A stretch of DNA of 34,334 bases from Massilia sp. Root335 (GTDB taxonomy: Bacteria; Pseudomonadota; Gammaproteobacteria; Burkholderiales; Burkholderiaceae_D), in the NCBI RefSeq assembly GCF_001425685.1, contig NZ_LMCY01000036.1, positions 25,186-59,519 on the forward strand, in the 5' to 3' direction. Of the stretch, positions 18,272 to 29,263 are shown piece by piece. The position numbers and the translations under genes were made by a program. Under the pieces are notes generated by a model. That model ran no database searches and was not told the origin of the DNA. It saw only the letters and a list, made by a program, of their open reading frames with translations. Every line of letters starts with the position of its first letter. The stretch's first letter is position 1.

Positions 18272-18721
18272 ATGTCCGCACGCCCCGTCCGCCTGCTGAG
18301 CGCCACCCTCCTCGCCCTGGCCGCGCTCGCGGCCTGCAAGGGCGAAAAGCCGGCGCCGCCGCCGAAACCGGCGGCCGTCCAGGCACCGGCCGCGCCCGCG
18401 CGCACGCGCGACCAGGCGATGGCCGAGCTGATGGCGCTGCCGGAACTCAAGACGTGGTCGGACCAGATCGAAAAGCGCTCGCACGGCGCGGCCCACGGCG
18501 CCGTCATCGAGGACGACCCGAACCCGCGCATCATCGAAGGCAAGGCGTATTACCAGCTGAGCTTCGTGGAAGACCGCAAGCAGGACGTGCACCGCCGCGC
18601 CAGCTTCCTCGTGGCGCACCAGGGCGACGAGATCCTCGTCGATGACCCGGACAACGACACCGTGCAGTCGCTGGCCGAGTGGCGGCGCAATATCCGGAAG
18701 ATCGAACTGAAGTCGGGTTGA
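18272..18721 (+). CDS. Predicted lipoprotein of unknown function
   Basis: This 149-residue precursor has a lipoprotein signal peptide (RLLSATLLALAALAAC) with a lipobox ending at Cys22. A Pro/Ala/Lys linker (about 23-45) and a soluble domain of about 100 residues follow (EDDPNPRIIEGKAYYQLSFVE and HRRASFLVAHQGDEILVDDPDND). I do not recognise the domain. ATG 18272 is chosen because it gives a complete lipoprotein signal; the Shine-Dalgarno is weak. It would be a substrate of the Lgt encoded upstream in the window. Confidence 0.8.
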   Translation: MSARPVRLLSATLLALAALAACKGEKPAPPPKPAAVQAPAAPARTRDQAMAELMALPELKTWSDQIEKRSHGAAHGAVIEDDPNPRIIEGKAYYQLSFVEDRKQDVHRRASFLVAHQGDEILVDDPDNDTVQSLAEWRRNIRKIELKSG

Positions 18722-18878
18722 GCCGGGTCATTCCGTCTACTTGATCGGGCACAAACCAAAGTAAATCCGACGCGCCTATCGTGGACGCTGCCGCTGACCG
18801 TGCGGCGTCGTCATCCACGCCGCGTGGACGGTGGCGCCACTCCTCCCCCGGTCGGCGGCGCCTCCCTTCCCCATCGCG

Positions 18879-19673
18879 TCAAGCCCGCGCCCGCCATTCG
18901 GCCAGGTAGTGCTGCGGCGTCTTGCCGAGCAGCTTGCGGAACATGCTCGTGAAGGCGCTGGGGCTGGCATAGCCGAGCGCCTGCGCGACGGCGCCCACGC
19001 TCTCGCCGCGCGCCAGCATCTCGAACGCGTGCGCCAGGTGCACCTGCTGCACCCACTGGCGGTAATGCAGCCCCGTCTCGCGCGGGAATAACCGGATCAG
19101 CGTGCGCGCGCTGGCGCCCGCATCGAACGCGTAGTCGTCCAGCCGGCGCAATCTGCCGGGATGCGCCATGACGTCCGCGCACAGCGCCTGCAGGCGGCGG
19201 TCGCGCGGCCACGGCACGGCGATCGGCACGGTCTCCATCGCCGCCAGTTCCGACAGGATCAGCCGCGCCAGCGCTTCGCCGCGCCCGCCGGGCGGATAGT
19301 CGACCGGCTCAAGCGACAAGGCCAGGATCAGCTCGCGCAGCAGCGCGCTCACTTCCAGCACCTTGCAACCGTCGACGAGCGTGCCGGCAGCAAAAGGCTC
19401 GATGTACAGCGCGCGCATGTTCACGCGGCTGAGCATCGTCAGCTCGTGCACGACGCCGGGCGCGATGAGCAGCGCCCGCCGCGGCGGGATGATCCACACG
19501 CCCAGTTCCGTGCGCACCCGAATCACGCCCTCGCTGGCATACAGCAGCTGGACCCACGGGTGGCTGTGGGCTTCGACCAGTTCGCCGTGCTGCACTTCGG
19601 ACGGCACGGCCGTCACGCTGCGCGGCAGCGTGCGGAATTTCTGGCGATAGCGGGGCGATGGCGAGATTGTCAC
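18879..19673 (-). CDS. AraC-family transcriptional regulator
   Basis: The 264-residue regulator has an N-terminal cupin-type sensor (EAHSHPWVQLLYASEGVIRVRTELGVWIIPPRRALLIAPGVVHEL, about residues 31-75). A C-terminal AraC double helix-turn-helix follows (ASARTLIRLFPRETGLHYRQWVQQVHLAHAFEMLARGESVGAVAQALGYASPSAF). No ATG lies upstream of the sensor domain, so a GTG at 19673 (VTISPSPRYRQKF) is proposed; no clear Shine-Dalgarno supports it. It is divergent from an Fsr-type exporter with a 75-bp gap holding repeated GAATAT motifs, so it probably controls that gene. The effector is unknown. Confidence 0.88.
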   Translation of the reverse strand: MTISPSPRYRQKFRTLPRSVTAVPSEVQHGELVEAHSHPWVQLLYASEGVIRVRTELGVWIIPPRRALLIAPGVVHELTMLSRVNMRALYIEPFAAGTLVDGCKVLEVSALLRELILALSLEPVDYPPGGRGEALARLILSELAAMETVPIAVPWPRDRRLQALCADVMAHPGRLRRLDDYAFDAGASARTLIRLFPRETGLHYRQWVQQVHLAHAFEMLARGESVGAVAQALGYASPSAFTSMFRKLLGKTPQHYLAEWRARA

Positions 19674-19690
19674 TTGGGCGACGAAAAATG

Positions 19691-19716
19691 GAATATGCGC
19701 TCGAATATACGATATT
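19691..19716. promoter_or_regulatory. Candidate AraC operator in the divergent gap
   Basis: GAATAT occurs at 19691-19696 and again about one helical turn later (19703-19708). The second copy is part of the inverted repeat AATAT-acg-ATATT. It lies between the AraC gene and the MFS gene. This is a pattern-based suggestion only. Confidence 0.35.
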
Positions 19717-19748
19717 ACACTGGACCGCCATTCATCGAGAACACCACC

Positions 19749-20966
19749 ATGACCATGCCCACTTCGCCCGCCGTCGCGGCGTCCGGGCCGGCCAGCGCCG
19801 CGCCCGGGGCCGTGCTCCAGATCCTGTTTTCCGTCGCCTTCGTGCACCTGCTGAACGATTGCGTGCAGGCCGTGCTGCCGTCGATCTATCCGCTGCTGAA
19901 GGCGCAGTTCGCCCTCAGCTTCACGCAGGTCGGCCTGATCACGCTGACGTTCCAGTGCACCGCGTCGCTGCTGCAACCGTGGATCGGCCTGTACACCGAC
20001 AAACGCCCGATTCCCTTCCTGCTGCCGGCCGGGATGTGCGTGACCCTGGGCGGCGTCGCGCTGCTGGCCGTCGCGGGCAGTTTTCCCATGCTGCTGCTGG
20101 CGGCCGGCATGATCGGCGTCGGCTCGTCGACCTTCCACCCGGAAGCCTCGCGCGTGGCGCGGCTGGCGTCGGGCGGGCGCTTCGGCTTCGCGCAGTCGCT
20201 GTTCCAGGTCGGCGGCAACCTCGGTTCGGCGTTCGGCCCGCTGCTGGCCGCCGCCATCATCGTCGGCCGCGGCCAGGGGCGCATCGCCTGGTTCATGCTG
20301 TTCATCCTCGTCGCCGTGATCGTGCTCGTGGGCGTCAGCCGCTGGTATGGCAGCCACCTCAAGACCGTCACGCGCAAGGCCGCCGCGCATGCCGGCCCGG
20401 CGCTGCCGCGCGCGACCGTCTGGCGCGCGCTGGCCGTGCTGGCGATGCTCGTGTTCTCGAAATACGTCTACATGGCGAGCCTGTCGAGCTATTACACGTT
20501 CTACCTGATCGAGAAATTCCACGTCCCCGTCGGCACCGCGCAGCTGTACCTATTCGTGTTCCTGGCCGCCGTCGCCGCCGGCACGTTCGCGGGCGGCCCG
20601 ATCGGCGACCGCATCGGGCGCAAGCGCGTCATCTGGGTGTCGATCCTCGGCGCCGCGCCGTTCACGCTGGCGCTGCCGTACGCGGACCTGCTCTGGACCG
20701 GCGTGCTGTCGGTGGTGATCGGGCTCGTGATGTCGTCCGCGTTTTCCGCGATCGTCGTGTTCGCGCAGGAGCTCGTGCCGGGCAAGGTCGGCATGATCGC
20801 GGGGATCTTCTTCGGGTTGATGTTCGGCGTCAGCGGCATCGGCGCCGCGGCCATGGGACATATCGCCGACGTGGCGGGGATCGAGACGGTGTATCGGCTG
20901 GCGTCGTTCCTGCCGTTGCTGGGGATTCTGGCGGCGTTCTTGCCGAAGATCGAGGCACGTAAATAA
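19749..20966 (+). CDS. MFS transporter, fosmidomycin resistance (Fsr) family
   Basis: The 405-residue, roughly 12-span major facilitator resembles E. coli Fsr throughout: YPLLKAQFALSFTQVGLITLTFQCTASLLQPWIGLYTDKRP, GVGSSTFHPEASRVARLASGGRFGFAQSLFQVGGNLGS, and the second-half loop GGPIGDRIGRKR. Fsr-type proteins export fosmidomycin and are linked to drug resistance; the natural substrate is unknown. The start could be ATG 19749 or 19755, and the Shine-Dalgarno is weak. It is divergent from the AraC regulator. A 35-bp tandem array starts at its stop codon. Confidence 0.93.
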   Translation: MTMPTSPAVAASGPASAAPGAVLQILFSVAFVHLLNDCVQAVLPSIYPLLKAQFALSFTQVGLITLTFQCTASLLQPWIGLYTDKRPIPFLLPAGMCVTLGGVALLAVAGSFPMLLLAAGMIGVGSSTFHPEASRVARLASGGRFGFAQSLFQVGGNLGSAFGPLLAAAIIVGRGQGRIAWFMLFILVAVIVLVGVSRWYGSHLKTVTRKAAAHAGPALPRATVWRALAVLAMLVFSKYVYMASLSSYYTFYLIEKFHVPVGTAQLYLFVFLAAVAAGTFAGGPIGDRIGRKRVIWVSILGAAPFTLALPYADLLWTGVLSVVIGLVMSSAFSAIVVFAQELVPGKVGMIAGIFFGLMFGVSGIGAAAMGHIADVAGIETVYRLASFLPLLGILAAFLPKIEARK

Positions 20967-21053
20967 ACCGCGGCGTTAAAAAACATCGCTCGCGCAAGTA
21001 AACCGCCGCGTTAAAAAATATCGCTCGCGTAGATAAAGCGCTGCATAAAAAAC
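20964..21053 (+). repeat. 35-bp tandem repeat, about 2.6 copies
   Basis: Units begin at 20964, 20999 and 21034, each opening with TAAA-CG. The first two are full-length 35-mers that differ at about five positions; the third runs 20 bp and then becomes REPIN copy 4 at 21054. The first unit contains the stop codon of the MFS gene. The unit contains TTAAAAAA and a TCGCTCGCG motif. Confidence 0.88.
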
Positions 21054-21138
21054 CGTCGTTCCCGCGCAGGCGGGAACCCAATTCGCACGCGATGCGATAA
21101 CGCGTGCAAATCGGGTCCCTGCCTGCGCAGGGACGACG
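21054..21138 (-). repeat. REPIN-like two-hairpin element, copy 4
   Basis: This 85-bp element has the orientation of copy 3. Its hairpins are GTTCCCGC-gcag-GCGGGAAC (21058-21077) and GTCCCTGC-ctgc-GCAGGGAC (21115-21134). In the second hairpin, stem bases differ from other copies but stay paired. It fills the gap between the convergent MFS and glk-hexR genes, 4 nt from the glk-hexR stop. Confidence 0.9.
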
Positions 21139-21142
21139 TTGC

Positions 21143-23017
21143 TTAGCTGTCGAGGTGGGAGATCAGCGCCCTGCGTCCTTCTCCCTCGCCTTCCGTCGCC
21201 GCCGGCGGCAGCGCCCGCGCATGATGCACGTCGACGGAGATACCGACCGCCATGATGTCGATGAGGAGCAGCTGCAGGATCCGCGAAATCATCGCGAGGA
21301 AGTGCGTGCTGTCTTCCGCATGGTCGACCGCGAGCAGCACGTCCGCGCGGCGCGCCAGCGGCGACTGGCTGTTGCAGATGGCGATGACGTCGGCGCCCGC
21401 CGAGCGCGCGGCTTCCACGGCCGCCAGCAGGTCCGGCAGGCGGCCCGAGTTCGAGATCGCCACGACCACATCGCCGGGTCCCAGCAGCTCGGCCGCCAGC
21501 TTGAACAGGTGCGAGTCGCCGTACAGCGCCGTCGGGATGCGGAAGCGGAAGAACTTGTGCTGGCCGTCCAGCGCCACCACGCGCGAATTCCCCATCGCGT
21601 AGAACTCCACGCGCTTGGCGCGGCTCACCAGTTCGATCGCGCGGTCGATGGCGCGCACGTCCAGCTGGTCGCGGAATTGCAGGATCGCCGAGATCGTGTT
21701 GTCGATGACTTTCGCCGACAGATCGTGCGTGCTGTCGCTGCCGCGCACCTGGCTGTGGCGCACCGGGATCGACCCCGTCAGGCTGCTCGCGAATTTCAGT
21801 TTGAAGTCGGCGAGGCCGAGGAAGCCGAGCGAGCGGCAGAAACGGATCACGGTCGGCTGGCTCACGTCCGCCAACCTGGCGATGCCGGCGATCGGTTCGT
21901 TCAGCACGAGGCGCGGCTGTTCCAGCACGAGGCTCGCCACGCGCTGCTCGGCGGGCGTCAGTTCCGGCTGCAGTTTATGGATGCGGTCCATCAGCGTGTT
22001 GCCGCCGCTGCGTCCGCGCAGGTGCTCCGAGAGGATGTTCGCGACGCCGTCGAACGCGACGTGCGGCGTCGAGATCACGTACGTCGGGATGTCCGACAGG
22101 TAGCTGGAAAAACGGCCCTTCGCTTCGAAGCGCGTGCGGAACGGCGACGTCCGGAACCACTCGCCCAGGCGCGGCACGATGCCCCCGCCGATGAAGATGC
22201 CGCCGAACGCGCCCAGCGTCACCGCCAGGTTCGCCGCCGCGCCGCCCAGCATGCCGCAAAAGCATTCCAGCACTTCCAGGCACAACGGATCGTCGGCGTC
22301 GAGCGCACCCGCGATGATCTCGGCCGACGTGCGCGCCGGCGTCTCCACACCATTACGTTCCGCCAGCGCGCGATAAATGATCTCCATGCCGGGGCCGGAG
22401 ATCAGGCGCTCGTTCGACACGTGGCTCCATTCGCGCCACGCGGCCTGCAGGATCGCGAATTCGCGCTCGTCGCTGGGCGCGAAGTTGACGTGGCCGCCCT
22501 CGCTGCCGAGCGTGACGAAGCCGTCGACGGTCGGAATGCCGCCCGAGACGCCGAGGCCCGTACCCGGTCCGAGCACGCCCAGCACGGCGCCCGGCACGGG
22601 TTTGCCTGGGCCCACCTGCATCAGGTCGGACTCCTTGAGACCGGGGATCGCCATCGCCAGCGCCGTGAAGTCGTTGACGATCAACAGCGTGTCCAGGCCC
22701 AGTTCGCGCCGCACCGCGTCCGTGGAGAATTCCCACGGGCGGTTCGTCATGCGCACGTAATCGCCGTCGACGGGGTTCGCGAGCGCGAGCGCGCCGTGGT
22801 GCAGGCGCGCGTCCGCGTGCTCGTCGAGGTAGAAACGCAGCATCGGGACGATGCCCGCGAAGTCGTCGCACTTGAGCACGCGCACCGAGCGATAGCTGCC
22901 GGGCGCGGTCTGCAGCGCGAAGCGTGCGTGCGTCGCGCCGATGTCGGCCAGCAGGCGCGCGCCGTCGGCGAACGCGGTGCGGGCGGGTTTGTTATCCCCT
23001 TCGAGTTGTTCTTCCAT
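21143..23017 (-). CDS. Bifunctional glucokinase / HexR-type transcriptional regulator
   Basis: The 624-residue fusion carries a glucokinase module (about residues 20-330; LLADIGATHARFAL phosphate loop, GPGTGLGVSGG, GSEGGHVNFAP, FGGIFIGGG). An RpiR-type helix-turn-helix (about 342-415; LADVSQPTVIRFCRSLGF) and a SIS sugar-phosphate-binding domain (about 465-600; AMGNSRVVALDG, AISNSGRLPDL) follow. It would phosphorylate glucose and, through the HexR part, respond to Entner-Doudoroff intermediates. This fusion is known in Burkholderiales. ATG 23017 follows the alpha-glucosidase stop by one base (TGATATG), so translation is probably coupled; a longer start at 23047 is possible. The kinase loop reads DIGATHAR where DIGGTNAR is usual. 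Confidence 0.94.
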   Translation of the reverse strand: MEEQLEGDNKPARTAFADGARLLADIGATHARFALQTAPGSYRSVRVLKCDDFAGIVPMLRFYLDEHADARLHHGALALANPVDGDYVRMTNRPWEFSTDAVRRELGLDTLLIVNDFTALAMAIPGLKESDLMQVGPGKPVPGAVLGVLGPGTGLGVSGGIPTVDGFVTLGSEGGHVNFAPSDEREFAILQAAWREWSHVSNERLISGPGMEIIYRALAERNGVETPARTSAEIIAGALDADDPLCLEVLECFCGMLGGAAANLAVTLGAFGGIFIGGGIVPRLGEWFRTSPFRTRFEAKGRFSSYLSDIPTYVISTPHVAFDGVANILSEHLRGRSGGNTLMDRIHKLQPELTPAEQRVASLVLEQPRLVLNEPIAGIARLADVSQPTVIRFCRSLGFLGLADFKLKFASSLTGSIPVRHSQVRGSDSTHDLSAKVIDNTISAILQFRDQLDVRAIDRAIELVSRAKRVEFYAMGNSRVVALDGQHKFFRFRIPTALYGDSHLFKLAAELLGPGDVVVAISNSGRLPDLLAAVEAARSAGADVIAICNSQSPLARRADVLLAVDHAEDSTHFLAMISRILQLLLIDIMAVGISVDVHHARALPPAATEGEGEGRRALISHLDS

Positions 23018-23018
23018 A

Positions 23019-24659
23019 TCAGGCGATCGTACCGAACCAGGCGCCATAGGGCGGCAGCGTGACCGTCGTGCCGTTCACGTCACCCGGCAGGCCGTGGCCT
23101 TCCAGCGTGTGTGCGCCCGCCGCTTGCGGCCAGTCGAACGTCAGCGGTGCGTTGGTCACGTTGAACACCGCGAGCACGGACGGGTGGCCATCGAGGTCGC
23201 GGCGCAGCGCCAGCGCCTGTTCCGGCACGTCGAAGAACACGATGTCGCCGCGCGTCAGCGCCGGCTGCGTGCGGCGCCAGTGGATGACCTTGCGCGCGAA
23301 GTTCAGCGTCGACTGCGGGTCCCGGTCCTGGCCTGCCTCGGCCAACGCCGCGTGCTCGGGCGGGACGGGCAGCCACGGCGTGCCCGTCGTGAAACCGGCA
23401 TGCGCGCCGTCGTTCGTCCACGGCATCGGCGTGCGGCAGCCGTCGCGGCCCTTGAACTCGGGCCAGAACGTGATGCCGTACGGGTCCTGCAGCAATTCGT
23501 ACGGGACGTCCGCTTCCGGCAGCGCCAGCTCGTCGCCCTGGTACAGGCACGGCGTGCCTTTCAGCGACAGCTGCAGCGCCAGCACGAGCTTGGACAAGGA
23601 CGAGCGCGATGCGGGCGTCGCTTCGGCGCCCGACCAGCGCGTGGCGACGCGAATGCTGTCGTGATTACCGACCGACCACGACGCCCAGCCATCCTTCACG
23701 CGCGCATTGAATTCCTCGACCTGGCGGCGGATATGGCGGCTGGAGAACTGGGGCGTCAGCAGGTTGAAGCTGTACGCCATGTGCAGCTTGTCGCCGCCCG
23801 ACGTGTAGTCGGCCATCACGGCCAGCGAATCGTCGGCCCCCACTTCGCCGATCGCGACGGCGCCGAATTCGTCCAGCAGCTTGCGCAGCTTTTGCAGGAA
23901 CGCGATGTTCTCCGGCTGGGTCTTGTCGTGGATGTGAGCCTGCATGCCGTACGGGTTCACGTCCGTGACGGTCGACGTGTCGCGCACGAGCGCGGGCGGA
24001 TTGCTTTTGAGCGTAAGGTCGTGGAAGTGGAAGTTGCAGGCGTCCATGCGCACGCCGTCGACGCCGCGTTCGAGCCAGAAGCGCAGCGCATCCAGGTGGG
24101 CCTGCTGCACCTGCGGGTTGTGGAAGTTGAGCTGCGGCTGGCTGACGAGGAAGTTGTGCATGTAGTACTGCTTGCGGCGGCTGTCCCACTGCCACGCCGA
24201 GCCGCCGAACACGGACAGCCAGTTGTTGGGCGGGTTGCCGTCCGCGAGCGGATCGGACCACACGTACCAGTCGGCCTTCGGGTTGTCGCGGCTGGAGCGG
24301 CTTTCCACGAACCACGGATGATTCTCCGCCGTGTGCGCCATCACCTGGTCGATCATGATCTTGAGGCCCAGGCTGTGCGCACGCGCGACGAGCGCGTCGA
24401 AGTCGGCGAGGGTGCCGAACAGCGGATCGACGTCGCAGTAGTCCGCGATGTCATAGCCGAAGTCCTTCATCGGCGACTTGAAGAACGGCGAGAGCCAGAC
24501 GATGTCCACGCCCAGGCTGGCGATGTAATCCAGCTTGGCGGTGATGCCCGGCAGGTCGCCCACGCCATCGCCGTTCGTATCGAGATAGCTGCGCGGATAA
24601 ACCTGGTAGATGATGGCTTCGCGCCACCACGGATTCTTGTCGTGCGAAGAAGTGGTCAT
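23019..24659 (-). CDS. Alpha-glucosidase, GH13 family
   Basis: The 546-residue cytoplasmic GH13 enzyme (no signal peptide) cleaves terminal alpha-linked glucose from maltodextrins or related sugars. It starts with PWWREAIIYQVYPRSYLDTNGDGVGDL. The probable nucleophile is D206 (GVRMDACNF), the acid/base E272 (IGEVGADD) and the third Asp D334 (VGNHDS). Overall it resembles oligo-1,6-glucosidase/alpha-glucosidase members (GH13_23-like). GAGGG lies 7 nt before ATG. It forms an operon with glk-hexR one base downstream, so released glucose can be phosphorylated at once. A good promoter lies upstream and the pullulanase gene is divergent. Linkage specificity is uncertain. Confidence 0.95.
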   Translation of the reverse strand: MTTSSHDKNPWWREAIIYQVYPRSYLDTNGDGVGDLPGITAKLDYIASLGVDIVWLSPFFKSPMKDFGYDIADYCDVDPLFGTLADFDALVARAHSLGLKIMIDQVMAHTAENHPWFVESRSSRDNPKADWYVWSDPLADGNPPNNWLSVFGGSAWQWDSRRKQYYMHNFLVSQPQLNFHNPQVQQAHLDALRFWLERGVDGVRMDACNFHFHDLTLKSNPPALVRDTSTVTDVNPYGMQAHIHDKTQPENIAFLQKLRKLLDEFGAVAIGEVGADDSLAVMADYTSGGDKLHMAYSFNLLTPQFSSRHIRRQVEEFNARVKDGWASWSVGNHDSIRVATRWSGAEATPASRSSLSKLVLALQLSLKGTPCLYQGDELALPEADVPYELLQDPYGITFWPEFKGRDGCRTPMPWTNDGAHAGFTTGTPWLPVPPEHAALAEAGQDRDPQSTLNFARKVIHWRRTQPALTRGDIVFFDVPEQALALRRDLDGHPSVLAVFNVTNAPLTFDWPQAAGAHTLEGHGLPGDVNGTTVTLPPYGAWFGTIA

Positions 24660-24686
24660 CTGGTGTCCCTCTAGTAATTTTTACGC

Positions 24687-24715
24687 AATATACAGGATCA
24701 AGGACATGATGACAA
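24687..24715 (-). promoter_or_regulatory. Sigma-70 promoter of the alpha-glucosidase/glk-hexR operon
   Basis: On the minus strand TTGTCA (24715-24710) and TATATT (24692-24687) are separated by exactly 17 bp. The ATG lies 27 bp further on. Confidence 0.75.
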
Positions 24716-24741
24716 TCGTCACGAAAATAGGGCATAAACAG

Positions 24742-24755
24742 TAAATGTCCATTTA
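24742..24755. promoter_or_regulatory. Candidate operator 1 in the glucosidase-pullulanase gap
   Basis: This is an inverted repeat, TAAATG-tc-CATTTA, 27 bp upstream of the minus-strand -35 element. The surrounding gap is clearly AT-richer than the genes. Confidence 0.35.
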
Positions 24756-24802
24756 AATCATTGACTTACGTATTTTCACACAAAACTGAATCGCTTCGCG
24801 TG

Positions 24803-24815
24803 GTAGTCAAACTAC
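24803..24815. promoter_or_regulatory. Candidate operator 2 in the glucosidase-pullulanase gap
   Basis: This is an inverted repeat, GTAGT-caa-ACTAC, 46 bp before the pullulanase start. Short symmetric sites like this suit a sugar-responsive repressor. No LacI-type gene lies in the window; HexR from the adjacent operon is one possible binder. Confidence 0.4.
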
Positions 24816-24861
24816 ATCAAAGAATGTTAACCTGTCGCGCCAACCGGACATTCGCACCACC

Positions 24862-27588
<2,727 letters not shown>

Positions 27589-27603
27589 TTCCGGCTGGAC
27601 CAT

Positions 27604-27632
27604 TTGCCGTTTTGGCCAGACCACTCTACAAT
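27604..27632 (+). promoter_or_regulatory. Predicted promoter of the pectinesterase-like gene
   Basis: TTGCCG (27604-27609) and TACAAT (27627-27632) are spaced by 17 bp. They start 15 bp after the pullulanase stop codon and 32 bp before the next ATG. Confidence 0.55.
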
Positions 27633-27663
27633 GGAACGACGACAGCTACCCTCCACGGAGACC

Positions 27664-29175
27664 ATGAAGCGTTCGTTCCTTGCCGTCCTCGCCATCTGCA
27701 CGTCGGCCGGTGCCGCGCCGGTCGACTCCTCTCCCGCCAGCGGGGCCGCCAACGTCAATCCGGACACGCACCTGGTCCTGCGCTTCGCCGGCCCGCCGCA
27801 CATCGGCAATGCCGGCACGATCCGCATCTACGACGCGGCCGACGATCGCCTGGTCGACGTGCTCGACATGAGCATCCCGGCCGGCCCCACCGAACGCGCA
27901 TCGGGTCCGTATCCGCCCTACCTCGCCGCGCCATACGACTACGGCGGACCGCGCCGGACCAACGCCGACACCACGCCGGGCACGCCGTCCGCGCCGGGCG
28001 TCGAGCCTGCGGCGGGCCGCTACCAGCTGACGATCATCGGCGGCTTCACGGACGGCTTTCATTTCCACCCCGTGATCGTGCACGGCAACGCCGCCACGAT
28101 CTATCCGCACCACGACCTCCTGCGCTACGGGAAAACCTATTACGTGCAGATCGACCCGGGCGTGCTGACGGTGGCCGACGGCAGCTTCCAGGGCGTCGCG
28201 GGCAAGCGCGGCTGGCGCTTCGCGACGAAGGCCCGCGGACCGGCCGCGGACGCGCGCCGCGTGACCGTGGCGGCGGACGGCAGCGGCGACTTCGACACCG
28301 TGCAGGGCGCGCTCGACTTCGTGCCGGACGACCATGCGGGCCGGGTCACGATCTTCGTGAAGAACGGCGACTACGAGGAAATCGTCTACGCCCGCAACAA
28401 GCACGACATCACGCTGCAGGGCGCGAGCCGCGACGGCGTGCGCATCCATTACGCGAACAACGAGGTGTTCAATCCGCACCCGCCGAACGTCGGCACGAAC
28501 GAGTTGCCGGGCACCTTCCCGTCGCGGCGCGCGGCGTTCGCCCTCGACCACGTGCACGACGTCGCGCTGGTGAACCTCACCATCGCGACGACCTTGGGCG
28601 GCCAGGCGGAAGGCCTGCTGCTCAACGGCGAGCGCGACATCGTGAAAGACGTGACGATCCGTGGTGCCGGCGACGCGCTCCAGACGAACGGCAGCGCATA
28701 CTTCGAGAACATCCGCCTGACGGGCACCGGCGACACGATCCTCGGCCGCGGTCCCGCCTACTTCCGCAACTGCGAGATCGAATCGCGCGGCGCGTTCATG
28801 TGGATCCGGAATCCGCAGACGAATCACGGCAACGTCTTCGACCACTGCACGTTCCGCGCGACCGGCGGCGCGACCGTTCTCGCGCGCCTGCCCGAGAACA
28901 AGGGCCGGAACTACCCGTATGCGGAAGCCGTGCTGCTCGACGCGTCGCTGGAGGGCATCGCGCCCGCCGGCTGGGGGCCCATCGAGGGCGATGCGTCGCA
29001 CGTGCGTTTTTGGGAATTCAACAGCCGGGATGCGAACGGCAGGCCGGTGGACGTGGGTGCGCGGCACCCGGCGTCGCGCCAGCTCGACAAGGATCGCGAT
29101 GCCGAGACGATCGCCCATTATCGCGATCCGGCCTGGGTGCTGGGTGGGTGGCAGCCGGCGCCGGTCGCTCGATGA
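27664..29175 (+). CDS. Exported pectinesterase-family (CE8) protein with N-terminal Ig-like domain
   Basis: The 503-residue precursor has a signal peptide (SFLAVLAICTSAGAAP). A bacterial Ig-like domain (about 20-190; SPASGAANVNPDTHLVLRF) precedes a right-handed beta-helix of the pectin methylesterase family (about 198-480; VTVAADGSGDFDTVQGALDFV). The two catalytic Asp positions are retained: D337 in GDALQTNG and D357 in GTGDTILG. The Gln normally preceding the first Asp (QDT) is Gly here, and their spacing is one residue shorter than in typical enzymes. Activity on pectin is therefore uncertain. GGAG ends 3 nt before ATG 27664. It has its own promoter just after the pullulanase gene. Confidence 0.88.
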   Translation: MKRSFLAVLAICTSAGAAPVDSSPASGAANVNPDTHLVLRFAGPPHIGNAGTIRIYDAADDRLVDVLDMSIPAGPTERASGPYPPYLAAPYDYGGPRRTNADTTPGTPSAPGVEPAAGRYQLTIIGGFTDGFHFHPVIVHGNAATIYPHHDLLRYGKTYYVQIDPGVLTVADGSFQGVAGKRGWRFATKARGPAADARRVTVAADGSGDFDTVQGALDFVPDDHAGRVTIFVKNGDYEEIVYARNKHDITLQGASRDGVRIHYANNEVFNPHPPNVGTNELPGTFPSRRAAFALDHVHDVALVNLTIATTLGGQAEGLLLNGERDIVKDVTIRGAGDALQTNGSAYFENIRLTGTGDTILGRGPAYFRNCEIESRGAFMWIRNPQTNHGNVFDHCTFRATGGATVLARLPENKGRNYPYAEAVLLDASLEGIAPAGWGPIEGDASHVRFWEFNSRDANGRPVDVGARHPASRQLDKDRDAETIAHYRDPAWVLGGWQPAPVAR

Positions 29176-29263
29176 GTGTCCGCACTGCGTCGACCGGGAG
29201 CGGACAGGACCTGCGCGTCGACGTCGGGCGCGATCGTGGACAGGCGCAGACGATTCGGATCGG

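Noticed and set aside
18722..18878. Possible small RNA or terminator between the lipoprotein and AraC genes
   Set aside because: Several GC-rich complementary stretches but no promoter pair and no T-run.
21104..23062. 652-codon frame antisense to glk-hexR
   Set aside because: Opposite strand encodes an intact two-domain fusion; the frame has no domain and crosses the REPIN.
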